Below are positions 45,538 through 57,323 of a stretch of 64,000 nucleotides of DNA, in pieces. This DNA comes from Diospyros lotus (taxonomy: Eukaryota; Streptophyta; Magnoliopsida; Ericales; Ebenaceae). The stretch spans positions 20,722,753-20,786,752 of the forward strand of contig NC_068349.1 of NCBI RefSeq assembly GCF_014633365.1, written 5' to 3'. Position 1 is the stretch's first letter. Every line of letters begins with the position of its first letter. The translations under genes and the position numbers were made by a program. Under the pieces are notes generated by a model, which was not told where the DNA came from, searched no databases, and saw only the letters and a program-made list of their open reading frames with translations.

Positions 45538-46562
45538 CAAGAGCGGAGCCACCTAAGGCCCAGTGGGGGCAGTTGCCCCCATTGGGCCAGATTTTTTTTA
45601 ATTTTATTTTTTATATTGATTTACTATTAAAAATAAAAAAATTTATATTATTTTTGACTATTAGAAATAAAATAATAAGTATTGAAAAAGTAAGTATATA
45701 ATGACCCAATAGTAACCATCACAGCATTTTTTATAATTTGCTCATAATTTTATTTTTTTAAAATGATTATACAAATAAAACTAAGTATTAAAAAAATTGT
45801 GAAGCAAATAAAACAAAAATGGAGGAAATTTATATTGAAGAAAATGAACAAATTAACAAAAACAAATATTGGGTAAATTGATGTTACACAACTTCCTATA
45901 GATCCCGAACTAAGACCTACAATAATAGATTACAATATTAATTTTCAAGATTAAATTGGAGAGCTTACTTGTAAAGAGATCTGTGTCAGTTTCGAAATCA
46001 AGATGATTCATTTTAGTTTGGTTCAATAAATTTGATGATTAATTAGAATATAATATAAGCAAAGATGTCGCATTTTTCTTATACTGTTATTTTTTTAAAA
46101 CAAATAATGGAGAACAAGGAGATAGTAATTTTTTTTATGAAAGAATGGTTTAGTAATTTAAAAAAAAATAGACTTTAAGTTCATGTTGGAGATGTTAATA
46201 GTGCACACAATTAAGCTTGAAACAACTGTACAATCTTAATGAATAAAAAGTAAAATATTGAGATAGTTTTCTTCAGGTAGTTAAAACAAACACTATGTGA
46301 TTATCGAATTTGTCTAAATGCATCAATTGATTGTGTTTGACTTCTACAGAAAGAACTAGCCTTTTGTGGTCATGACGAGTTTAAAGATTCAAATAATCAA
46401 TGTAACTTTCTTGAAAAATTATAATTTTTAGTATGAAAAGCTGTAAAGAATAATTGTAAAAAAAAATTAGTTTAATTTTATCATTATTATCTTATTTTTA
46501 AAATTATATATTTTTTTATTAAAATTTTCCCCCACTGAACCAAAATCCTGGCTCCGCCCTTG
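45538..46562 (+). mobile_element. Decayed hAT element remnant, about 1 kb
   Basis: The left end CAAGAGCGGAGCCACC and the reverse complement of the right end, CAAGGGCGGAGCCAGG, form an imperfect terminal inverted repeat like that of the MITE at 4797-4963. The GGGGGCAGTTGCCCCC palindrome follows the left end. No matching 8-bp TSD is visible (TCGGCATA left, AAAAGTAA right). Only the N-terminal part of a transposase remains inside. Confidence 0.75.
45890..46420 (+). pseudogene. hAT transposase N-terminal fragment (TTF zinc finger / DUF4371 type)
   Basis: With frequent stops and frame changes, the plus strand spells pieces of a plant hAT transposase in the right order. LPIDPEL comes near 45890; WFNKFDD-stop-LEYNISKDVAF and FLYCYFF (the TTF finger region) near 46020-46090; and ASIDCV, KELAFCGHDEF and NNQCNFLE (the start of the DUF4371 part) near 46320-46420. 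The remaining two thirds, including the catalytic core and the C-terminal dimerisation domain, are absent, so this is an internally deleted and mutated copy. Flanking hAT-like terminal repeats are still present. Confidence 0.75.
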
Positions 46563-47507
46563 AAAAGTAAACACATTTGCTAGCGCCAACAAGTAAAATA
46601 TTTTCATTGATGTAGGGTGCTTACACTAGAAAACCGTGACCCCAAAATAAGAAATGATAAGAAACCAAAATACAAAGGGAAAGACAAGATTACGCTAGTT
46701 TAAATTATACTAAATTACAAAGAAAAAGAGAACAAAAGCTATACGGCTGGAGGTTTTTGAGATGGACCAAGGTGGTCCTCCTATGCCTCTGGATTTGTGG
46801 CGTTAAGACCCTCGGGCGCTTCAATCTGCCCTAAATCTGAAGCTACACCATGCCCATGGACGAGTGGGCTCCACGATCTGCTTAGGTTCTCCAATGAGGC
46901 TTCCTAACCCTCTTTGATATAGGCATCAGGAGTGCGAGGGTCAGGGTCACTATAGCTTTTCCAATCTGGAATGCTCATAGTAGTGACCTTCTTGGAAAAC
47001 ACAAGCTCCGAAGATGACTCATCTGGCCTTCTCTCCTCTAAGACACTCCACGCTAGATAAAATCCATACTTGACGAAGGCAGAGGAAAACTCAACTTTCT
47101 TCAAGTAACATTCCTTTGAGAGCTGATAACTTCTTATGGCCTCCGAGCATATGGCGCCAACATTCAACCTTGTGAGGCTACATTTAGCCTTTTCAACCTC
47201 TTCTAGAGATCACATCTATCTATGTGTATCTTTTCCAACTTCTTGACCAACTACGTGCATCTCTGCACCAGGTTAGCCTGCTCACTTAGCAAGGATTAGA
47301 GGTTTGAAGGTCCACTATTGCCTAGTCGTGCTTTTCTTTTTCTTGGGACAACTTTATCTCTTTCTTTTTCTACTACTCAAGTTCACCCTTGAGTGCACAA
47401 TTCTCTAACCTTAATTCATTAATTATCTTCTCGAGGTCACAAGCATAACTATAGTGCTATTCTAAGTCCTTTATTCTACTCAAAGTTAAAGGCACTCATC
47501 TCACTAG
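46563..47507 (-). pseudogene. G2 antisense ORF, C-terminal part (decayed)
   Basis: G2 is a second Tat-like derivative related to G1, seen in four pieces (46563-47507, 50912-52379, 56613-57323, 59762 on). Here the minus-strand frame 46904-47167 holds YQLSKECYLKKVEFSSAFVK and YGFYLAWSVLEERRPDESS, clearly similar in pattern to 21809-22216 of G1. Upstream, 47180-47500 reads as degraded coiled-coil sequence. The left edge meets the hAT remnant, so the rest of G2 and its 5' LTR are missing. Confidence 0.5.
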
Positions 47508-47846
47508 TGTACTATTCAAAAAATTTTATGGCCTTAAGTGTAATTTTATTGGGGTTGAAGTGTAATTTTTCAAAGTTATTAGGGGTAAAACTATACTTTT
47601 TCAAGGTTATGAGGACTAAGTATAATTTTTGGGAATCTAAGAACTTAAAGGCAAGGGGCCAAAGTGTTAGAGAATGAAAGAAGAGGGACCAAATGGAAAA
47701 ATCATAGTGTGGACATTGCAAAGTCGGCAACCATAATGCAACTGCTAGCCATCAGCGTCCATTGTCGTTTCAGAGCAAGGATAGGGCCATCATGGTCTGG
47801 GATAGGCCTTGCGGTGCAAGGCGAGGCAGGGATTGGCTAGAGAAGC

Positions 47847-49529
47847 TGTGACACCCGTAACTTACTTATATGCTTAACAATAAATAATAATATTCGAACG
47901 AACTTTAAGGTTTAGCGCAGAAAAATTGGAGAAACCAGACTTCTATAAACTTAAGTAAAGTTTAGAACATAATAAAAATTCAAAGCACGTTTTGTGTAAA
48001 TATAAAGTTTGACATGGAAACATGGTTTCAACAGAAGAAACGAGACTTCGCGAAGATTCTTTATAGCAATAACATATATAAAAATATCCGGAGCTTAAAG
48101 CCAAACTCATACTTCCTTGAAATTAGATAAAAATCCAAGACATGCTTTATGGCATACATATAAGAAAAGATCAGAGTTCAACCCCAAGAACTTTGTTTCA
48201 AAAGGAAACTAAAACTTAAATTCTTGAAAAATTCTTTTTCATTGATCCACCACGCTCCACGTCCCGATCTCCTCATTCATAATCACCTGGGGGGAAATAT
48301 AAGGGGTGAGATTACGCAAATCTCAGTAAGTACAAGAGAACCATCATATGTATTTAAAGAAGTCATGACATAACATAACATATCATATGGAGACACGAAA
48401 GGTTCCACCAACTTGCAGGGGTAAGAACCCTCGTGCGTAGCGCTACCGAGCTCCGGTCCCGAAACTTGCGTGAACATAACATAATATGAGGGACCACATA
48501 ACATAGTTCATGGACATGCTTAAACATTATAAATAGTTCATAATGTACTTACCTCAACTTGGTTTGATGAGATTTGAATGTTTAAGGCTTCACCTTTACA
48601 TCTCTCAATATGGCATAAACTTAGCTTCGATTGATTTGGAATACCCAAAACTCACCCAAAGGTTCTATTTATAGAATTATCCAACAAATCATAACCTGCC
48701 ACGTGTCATGTAATTATTTGGGACTCATCATGACTCCCAAGTGTTCACATTGCCAAATATCCTATATAATCATTTCTATCCATGTGTTCTCATCAAATGG
48801 TGTCATGTGTCCCATATAATCATTTATATCCATGTGTTCTTATCTTATCTTTGTAATGACCAGTGGAAGCTTGCCATGTGTCCTTGATATTTTGAACCTC
48901 ACATGCTTAATTACATTTTCAACACTTCCATCATTACATCTCATACGATTTAATTCATTTTTCTACATTTCCCATCATTACTCCACATGGTTAATTTATT
49001 TTCTACATTTCCCATCATTACTCCACATGGTTAATTTATTTTCTACATTTCCCATCATTACTCCCACATGGTTATTTGAGTTTCTACATATCCCATCATT
49101 ACACCCACATGGTTAATTGATTTTCTCCATATCCCATCATTACACCTTTCACTAGTTAGCTATATTTGGTTACTTTAACTATTTAGTTTGAGATATTTTG
49201 ATGAGATATTTTTAGGTTTCAAGAATTGCACCTTGGCCCAAAATTTTCGGATAATTTGCACTTAGGCCCTTGCAACTTAGTCCCCGAGCTATTTTTTAAT
49301 TGCATTTTAGCCCCCGAAGAAAGGATAAATTACGCTAATACCCCAAGATTTTAGGTAAATTACATTTTTACCCGAACTTCAATATTTACGATTTTGCCAC
49401 TGGCTCAAAAACTGATCATTTGTCTCAAGGTTTCTATAATCTCTTGAAAGGACATATTTCCTCAAGTATTAGAAGCTAAAAATCCCAAGTATTACATTAT
49501 ATTTCAGTTTTAAAATATTGGGCATTACA
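47847..49529 (-). mobile_element. Nested solo LTR, minus orientation, perfect TSD GAAGC
   Basis: Starts TGTGACACCCG and ends GGGCATTACA. GAAGC is on both sides (47842-47846 and 49530-49534). On the minus strand a TTCTATAAATAGAACC promoter box lies near 48670. An imperfect tandem repeat of about 55 bp (CATCATTACTCCACATGGTT units) occupies about 48965-49145. Confidence 0.9.
48965..49145. repeat. Tandem repeat, about 50-bp unit, three to four copies
   Basis: Units of TTCTACATTTCCCATCATTACTCCACATGG with small changes, upstream of the TATA box in minus-strand terms. Confidence 0.85.
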
Positions 49530-50911
49530 GAAGCGATTAGAATCGATGATAAATAGTAGAGGTTGGGCCAAGGGTTTCATCAAAATTCAATCATGTAATC
49601 GGAGTGTTCTGAGAAAAATCGAGAGGCTTAGATAAGGGGCTTTTGTTCTTGAAGAGTTAGGGATCATTTCTGGAGAATTTAGGGAGTTTTTGTGTTCATT
49701 TGAGGTGGTTTTAAGCTTCACTGGAAAGTCGCAAAGGTTGTCAGAACCAAGGTTTAAATGGCCAAATCAAGGGTGTGAGCCGGATTTTCAAGCCAAAAGT
49801 TGTCCCATCATGTTCAAAAGAAGGAATAGGCCAAGAAAGAAGAAGAAAATCGAAGAAACAAGGTGAACCAACGGCTAGCCAGTGTGAGGAAAGCCAGAGA
49901 AGACGATCGAAGAATCAGGTATGTGGGATGCACGCAAGGAGCGTGGGCTGCGGGTGCGTGCAAGCGCACGAGGAGGTAAGAAAATAGGGAAAAATAGAAA
50001 AAATAGGAAAAAGGAGAAAATGGAAAAAAAATTCTGAAAAATTGGGAAATTTAGTTTTATTAATTTTTCAAAACATTTGTCTAGGAAATTATCAGCCACG
50101 AATTTTGAGACTAGGAACGTATTTCGAGAAGGCTCGAAAAGCTAAATCAAGGTGAGTGGTTTATCCCAAAAATTCACACGTGATCTAAATTGAGCGTGAT
50201 TTTCACGAGGGTTACAAAATCATATGCGATTTATTTACATCTTGTCATATATGTACATGTTATATTGCCTCGATAATTGTGATATTTTATTTGGTATGAT
50301 ATTATTGGCATATCAATACTTGTGTCATCCATGATGGGGTAGGGGGTTGCCCTGGTAGCGTAGCCGCATTTCCCCAAGTGAGTTTTGCCAGAAAGCCGCA
50401 TGAGTCTCCCGTGCTGAGGATGGATCTTGCCCAAAGTGAGAATTACTTGGATGACTGCCTAGGGTTCCGTGTCGAGGTTAGAATGCTGGTGAAAGCTATG
50501 CTAGGGTGTCAGTTTATTCATGTCCATGCATCATCCACTCAAGAAATTTATTTTAACTCACTTAGAATATTCATCTTCTAATTTGAACTTTTGTCCCTGG
50601 AATATTCCACTTAATTTCAATTCATAATATTCCCTATGTTTGAAACATAGTTTTATATGTTATCTCACCTACCAAATATTGTAATTTATTGGTTGTTGAG
50701 ATCAGTAGTGTATGTTTGTATTTGTATGAAATTATGATATCCTTCAAGTTTCGATTCTAGCTCCCGCAAGTGTTTAAGTTACCACTCCTTAGCTTACCAT
50801 ATGGAATGCTAATGTATGTATGTATGTATATGGTGATTTTATATTTGTGATGATAGAAAAAAAAAGAAATCTCAAGAATAACGACACACAAAGGAAGGGC
50901 AGGTCATTACA

Positions 50912-52379
50912 AGTAGCGCAATCCGTCGCCAATCCATCTTTGTCAATCTTCTTCATCCTGGATCAACTAGGCTTGCATGGATGCATTACCCACGATATGC
51001 CTTTGGATGCCTTGATAAACCACGAGGAAGAACGTGTTAACATGAGAAAGGGTAAGATTGAAACTTAAATACACTTAAAAGGTAACAAGGTACCTCCATC
51101 AACTGTCGATCAGCCAACTCCATGTTTTCAAAGGTGCGACCAAGAAACGCTTACTTGTTATGTGGCAACACTGTGGAGTATATTAAGCTCACCCCTACTC
51201 CAGGCTCTATCACAAAATCAATGTCGAACAAGTCGAGGTGAATACAAATCTCTTTCCCCTTGAGCCGACGATATGGGAGTTACACAATTCTTTCATATAT
51301 AGGCCCAAGTTTTGGAAGCACTAGAGGGTGAGTCTTGGACTCTAGATCCAGCGTTCTCCTTGGCAATCTCTTTGTTGGTTGTAGATGAGGGAAATAGCTC
51401 ATAGCCCTATGTTGGCGATGGTATCTTTCTAACTAGGCATCGCATGGTCAAGAACTAGCTTTTCCTGCCTCTATTTCAGCCACTGCCTTGGCCTTTGCAA
51501 CGACCAGTCTTGCTTGTGTACTAGGACTGAGTGGAGAAAGGTTCTTGAGCAGACTGCCAACTGAAACCCCTGATCGGATGCTTGTGGATACTAGCCAATC
51601 ATTGGAAGTGCATTTGGGGAGCGGATGGTCATATCATTCAGCTTCAATAGGCTGACATTTCCTTCTTCCTCTACTCTACGCTCAATGCGAGCTCTCTTGC
51701 TCTTCTAAATTAGAGGTACTTCCCTCTCTTCCTGATCTTCCTCAGTTTCAAGGGCTCCCTTAGGTTGTTGGCGTTGTTAGCACCACCACTTTTCTTCTTC
51801 ACAATGACACACCTCACGAGCTATCTTTGCTTCTTTGGTTGCTTAAGCTTGAGCAATTATCCTAAACTGCTCCATTTCAACAAGGCACACCAAAATGAGT
51901 AGCCATTAGTCTGCTGCACATGCAACAAAGGTAATGCGCAAGAATGAACTAAAAAGAACTAAAAGAAAGGAAAGATGAGGGCACCCTCAGGGTCTATCAT
52001 CCTTTCACACTCCTAATCTTTTTCTTCCATATCCTCAGCATCCCTTTCACCCTCGATGCCCATCTCTCCCTCTCTGTCTTCCTCGTCTCCTACTTATTCT
52101 TCTTCTCCCTCCCTCTCTCTGCCTATTGGGGGAGTAGAGCCTTGGGGTATTACAAGATATGATTGGTTATCCTCGTCAGTCGACGTTCCCCTCACTAGCC
52201 ACCCAACATCCATTAGGCGTTCATCCACAAGTAAGTCACTCAGCAATACATGTCCACTCCTTAGTAACTTCTCGATGTTCGACTATTTTGCATATGTTGG
52301 CAGCTTCAGGTCCAATGGTGACGCAATTCCCTTTCTCACTTCTGTGGTATGCTAGAATCTCAGTTTAGTCTAGCTCATC
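50912..52379 (-). pseudogene. G2 antisense ORF, middle part (decayed)
   Basis: No long frame survives. On the minus strand near 52020-52130 a run of acidic codons is clear, matching the position of the EEEEDNEEVDVV stretch in G1. The sequence is continuous with 47507 and 56613 across the LTR TSDs. Identification rests on that continuity and composition. Confidence 0.45.
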
Positions 52380-55300
52380 TGTAACACCCCACCTCGCCAG
52401 GCGTGTCACTATAAGGGAATTCTTGGGAATCTTATTTTTTTTTCTTTCAACTTCATCACGCGTGGTGCATCAAAAACAATCTTCACATGCACACATAAGA
52501 TCCTGAAAACCCCAGTCTTGCCCATTTAACTAACAAGATCAATAATCTTAAACTAAACGAGTCATAGAATAATGCAGCGGATATAATAACATCAAAATGT
52601 CGTGGCCTTCCATGAGATTCTTACACAGTATTTTCACAACAAAAGACGTTGTACAAAGCTACCAAATGATAACAACATTGTCATACAGTCGTTCATACAT
52701 CTATCAAAGTAAATACTATCACCTCAAAATGCTACAACATCTATCATACTAAACATCGTTAGCCCTCAACTAGCCACATCCTAGCCTTTGCAGTAGTTCC
52801 TGGCTGGAACGTTGAATGTTCTAGGGGCATAACCTAGATTAGATGATGAAACATCTAAGTGATGGCATGATACAGTTTACTGAATGCATGAAACACACAC
52901 GAGCATGGCATATACAGACAACGACAACATGCAACACATCTAACTTGAGAAATCTCCCTAGCATACTCAACCTCCCGTGGAAAATCCATTCCACACACCT
53001 TTGGGGTAAACCTTTCCGTGACATACTTAATCCTCGAGTGCCCTACCCTGTCACTTGATTGCTGGGATTAACCTTACCCTATTCACAAGAAGACCCTATC
53101 TCGTCCTCCACAAACATAACAACGACACGAAAATCAATACCTCGATGATATGAAAACCACACGCCATGCACTGACTCTTTTACAAGTAAAAACAGTTGAT
53201 GCAATGTACCAAATGTTCAATATGCATACGATGCCACAAGTACATAAGTAAAATGCCTACACGATTTACCACAAATTTCGAAGGGTATAACTACTCGCTC
53301 GAATTGGTTCAAACACATGCAACCTAAGCTCAGGAGGGTAGAACTGCTCACCTAAACCCATTGCACACACACCAAAATCATTTTCAAAATAAAGGGTAAG
53401 ACTGGAATTGAACCACTCACCTTATTCGAAAAGTTGATATGGGCCTCGTACTGCGTGCTAAGCCTCGAAATGCGAGTCTAAATAATTTCTTGACCTTGGC
53501 ATGCTCCCCTAGCCTCAAATTAATCCTCAGAATTTTTTAGTATTTTCTGGAAGATTTTCCCTATTTTTCCTCTACTTCTTCTATTTTCCTTTTTCCTTTT
53601 TCTTTTTTTCCTTTTTTTTCTTCTTTTCTTTTTTCCTTCATCTTCTTCCTCCAACCTTCTTCTTTCGAACGACCTATGCGCATGGCCGCCACCACCCGCG
53701 CACCTTTTGGCCTTGCCACCGCCCTCACTGGCTATTGCTACCTTCGTCGGCCAACCTCGCATCCGCCGCCGTGAACCGTCATTGCGGTAGCCTCCCCTAC
53801 CTCGTGTCCGATCGCCACTCACATTGGCCTCCAGCCACCTCTGCATGCCGCCGCACATTTGCAGCCACCAGCAGCAGCTCCCTCGCTGTTACTTGCCTTC
53901 CATGGTGTTGCCATGGCTGTGGCTTACGACCATGGATGCTGTTCGCCTGTTGCGAACAACTTCGGTCACCATCTCGGCCTCTCTCGCGGTTGCCTCCAGC
54001 CACAAGCTTCGATTCCCAGCTCCCCCTCAATCACCTGGTTGATTGCTTGCTGCCATAGCCGCCCCTGCTCGCTGCCTTTGCCTTCACAATGTTATCATGA
54101 TTCCTTTTTCCATTTTCCATTCCTGCTATTTGCTCTTAATTTACTCCCTATTTATAGGCTCTCCACTGACTTAAACTGCCTTAGACACCACTCTTGCATC
54201 CAAACTTGGCCACTACTCCAAGCAATTTGGCCATGAAGCTTCTTGGCAGCTTCCACCAGCACACACGCACACACACACACACACGTGTATATATGTATAT
54301 ATATAACTAGATATTATATTATAATTTAAAGAAAATTGCACATTAAACCCTAATTTCCATCTTAATTTCACTTGGATAATTCCCTTAATGCAAATATACC
54401 CTTAAACCTCAAATTAATTTACATTTCAATACCGAAAATGCAAAATTAATAATCTAAGATTACTCAATAAGGACGATTTCGCCCCAACATCCTTACTGAG
54501 CTATTGTTTTATCCCAAAACCATCTCAAGGTTGATCTTAACGAAAAACCAGAGCCCCCTCAGGGTTTCATTGATTTCTCGGAGGTTTCTCACGACAATTC
54601 AGTAATTTAGGCTGAATCGAAGCTGTACCGAAAAATGTCTTTGTTTTGACTTCTTTCAATGTCATAAATCACGTTTTGATATACTTGATGACTTCATACT
54701 CTTTCTTTTAGACATCTAAGTCCTGAGGCATTCCCTGTCACTGATTCGACGACTTACTTTGCTATCATAGTTATTTTTCGGTATCCCAAACTCATCCAAA
54801 TAACATGACAACGAAACGAAACATGGTATATTATTTTCATCCACAAAATACTTTTTCTTCCAGAGATACTTATGTTCCAGGGCATTCCTTTCAATCAATT
54901 CGGTTGTTTATAACTCCAAGAAATTATACTTAAACCCCAAAACTTCTAATAATTTCATTGTCGCTCTCGGATAAATTACTTTTGAACCCTTTGAAGGGAA
55001 TGCCTTCGCAGCAAATCATTTTCAAGACAAAGGGTAAGACTGGAATCAAACCACTCACCTTATTCGAAAAATCGATTTGCGCCTTGTAATGCATGCTAAG
55101 CCTTGAAATGCGCATCTGAATAATTTCTTGGCTTTAGCATGCTCTCTTAGCCTCAAATTAATCATCAGAATTTTTTAGGAATTCCCAGAAGATTTTTCCT
55201 ATTTTTCCTCTATTTCTTTTATTTTCCTTTTTCTTTTCTTCTTTTCTTTTTTCTTTCTTTTTTCCTTCATCTTCTTCCTCTAGCCTTCTTCTTCGACCCG

Positions 55301-56612
55301 ACCTGCACGACCTACGCGCATGACCGCCACAGCCCGCGCTCGTCTTGGCCTTGCCGCTACCCTCATCGGCTGTTGTCACCTCAACCAGCCGATCCCGCAT
55401 CCGCCACCGTGAACCGCCATTACGACAACCTCCCTTGCCTAGCGCCTGGCCGCCGAGCTCGCTACAATGGCCGTCTGTAACTCACTAGCCTACGATTGCC
55501 TCTCGCCTTGGTCTTCAATAGCCTCTGTATGCCGCCGCACGTTTGTAGCCACCATCGACACCTCCCTCGCTGCTACTCGCCTTCCATGGTGCTGTCATGG
55601 CCACGACTTACGGCCATGGATGCTGTTCGCCTACTACGAACAACTTCGATCACCATCTCGGCCTCTCTCGCGACTACCTCCGGCCATAAGTTTCGATTCC
55701 CAACTCCCCCTCGATCACCTGGTTGATTACTTGCTTCCATAGCCGCCCATGCTCGCTGCCTTTGCCTTCGCGGTGCTGCCATGATTCCTTCTTCTTCCAT
55801 TTTCCATTCCTGCTATTTGCTCTTAATTTGGTCCCTACTCCAAGCAATTCGGCCATGAAGCTTCTCGACAGCTTCCACTAGCACACACGCACATGTGTAT
55901 ATATGTATATATATTATACTATAATTTAAAGAAAATTGCACATTAAACCCTAATTTCCATCTTAATTTCACTTAGGTAATTCCCTTAATGCAATTATACC
56001 CTTAAACCTCAAATTAATTTACATTTCAATATCGAAAACGCAAAATTAATAACCCAAGATTACTTAATAAGGACGATTTCGTGCCAACGTCCTCACCGGG
56101 CTATTATTTCATCCCAAAACCACCTCAGGGTTGATCCTAACGAAAAACCAGAGCCCCCTCAAGGTTTCGTTGATTTCCTAGAGGTTTCTTACGATAATTA
56201 GGTAATTTAGGATGAATCGAAGCTGTACCAAAAATTGTCTCTGCTTTGACTTCTTTCAATGTCATAAATCACATTTTAATATGCTTGATGACTTCATACT
56301 CTTTCTTTTAGACATCTAAGTCTCGAGGCATTCCCTGTCGCTGATTCAGCGACTTACTTTGCTATCACAGCCATTTTTTGGTATCTCAAACTCATCCAAA
56401 CAACGTGACAACCAAACGAAACATGGGATATTATTTTCATCCACAACATACTTTTTCTTCCAAAGATACTTATGTTCTGGGGCATTCCCTTCAATCAATT
56501 CAGTTGTTTATAACTCCAAGAAATTATACTTAAACCCCAAAACTTCTAATAATTTCATTTTCGCCTCTAGATAAATTACTTTTGAACCCTTTGAAAATTC
56601 CTGGGTATTACA
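52380..56612 (-). mobile_element. Family A solo LTR, 4.2 kb, with internal tandem duplication, TSD TCATC
   Basis: Starts TGTAACACCCC and ends GGGTATTACA. TCATC is on both sides (52375-52379 and 56613-56617). The segment starting AAATCATTTTCAA at about 53375 is repeated from about 55013, a period near 1.64 kb, which explains the length relative to the roughly 2.4-kb copy at 57324. Each half carries the CCACTCACCTTATTCG (splice-donor-like on the minus strand) segment, CTTCTTCTTT runs and a GC-rich CGCCACC stretch. Open frames such as 53520-53858 and 53859-54236 arise from these and are not genes. Confidence 0.9.
53375..56594. repeat. Tandem duplication of about 1.64 kb inside an LTR
   Basis: Copies at about 53375-54994 and 55013-56594, with visible divergence and indels. 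One indel removes about 80 bp near 55830; another changes the CA microsatellite (54262-54289 versus 55880-55892). Confidence 0.85.
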
Positions 56613-57323
56613 TCATCCATGTCCTCAAGACCAGTGACCTAGTCTTGAACTTATCAATCTTCCTAGGGCCATCCATGAATAAGCCATTATCGACCCTCTA
56701 AAGTGTAACGAATTCTCTTTATCCCCTTGTGGTTCTAGGGCAATAAAAGCAACTGAATAGCTCTGTGTTGGGGACCACTCCTCTTTCCTTGCATAGGACA
56801 AAGAACCCCACCAACACAACCCACGTATTGGGGTGAAGTTGTGTTGGTGTTACCTCATCTTCTAAGAGGTATTACATTCGAATGGATGCAGGGGAAGTCG
56901 CAAACCCATTCTTAGACTATCCACATGTATCACCGCACTACCTCCAGTCATTATGGCCATTCTTTCTTATCCCACTAGTGTTCTTAGTGCCCATAAAGCT
57001 AGAATACTGAATGCCTCAAGTAGTTCTTGTACATGGCTATCTCGCAGCACCTAACACTAACACCTCGCAGCCACCACCCCCATCCTCCCAAGTGTACGAG
57101 CCGTGTCACCCTGGGATCTATGAAGAAATTTGACTTGAGGAGGCATAGTACTTTACCTTAAGGATTGATGTCTTAACAGTCCTGGCGTGTCTTTAGAAGG
57201 CTCATTTGGAAGCCCTTCAAAATCCCTTTGGAAGCTACCTCAATGTCTTCCAGGTGCAAGTAACAAAGCTTTGGAAGAAAAAAGTGATAGTAGAAGAGTC
57301 TTCAAAGTAAGCAAAGTCTTTGA
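56613..57323 (-). pseudogene. G2 antisense ORF, N-terminal Transposase_28-like part
   Basis: On the minus strand from about 56870 to 56630 the frame reads TPTQLHPNTWVVLVGFFVLC, then KERGVVPNTELFSCFY and FVTLEGR with a stop between. The QLHPNTW-x-x-L-x-GF-x-x-LC pattern is typical of the putative gypsy-type transposon (Transposase_28) block. G1 has a more degraded version near 25640. The ORF reads away from the 3' LTR that begins near 60046, so it is antisense, as in G1. An LTR inserted at 57324 cuts its upstream leader. Confidence 0.6.

Larger units (their letters stand above)
47508..50911 (+). mobile_element. Family A solo LTR, plus orientation, itself interrupted
   Basis: Starts TGTACTATTC and ends GGTCATTACA. 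Flanks are ACTAG (47503-47507) and AGTAG (50912-50916), a TSD with one mismatch. Removing the nested LTR at 47847-49529 leaves about 1.7 kb, matching the length of the copy at 6325-8027. The right part holds the family A order: GATAAATAG near 49548, a GTGCGTGCAAGCGCACGAGG block near 49950, and AAGGTGAGTGGTTTATCC near 50150. It sits in the G2 interior. Confidence 0.75.

Noticed and set aside
53520..55856. Several frames of 60-125 residues on both strands in GC-rich DNA, suggesting a host gene
   Set aside because: They lie within a TSD-bounded solo LTR, are repeated by its internal duplication, and show no domain.
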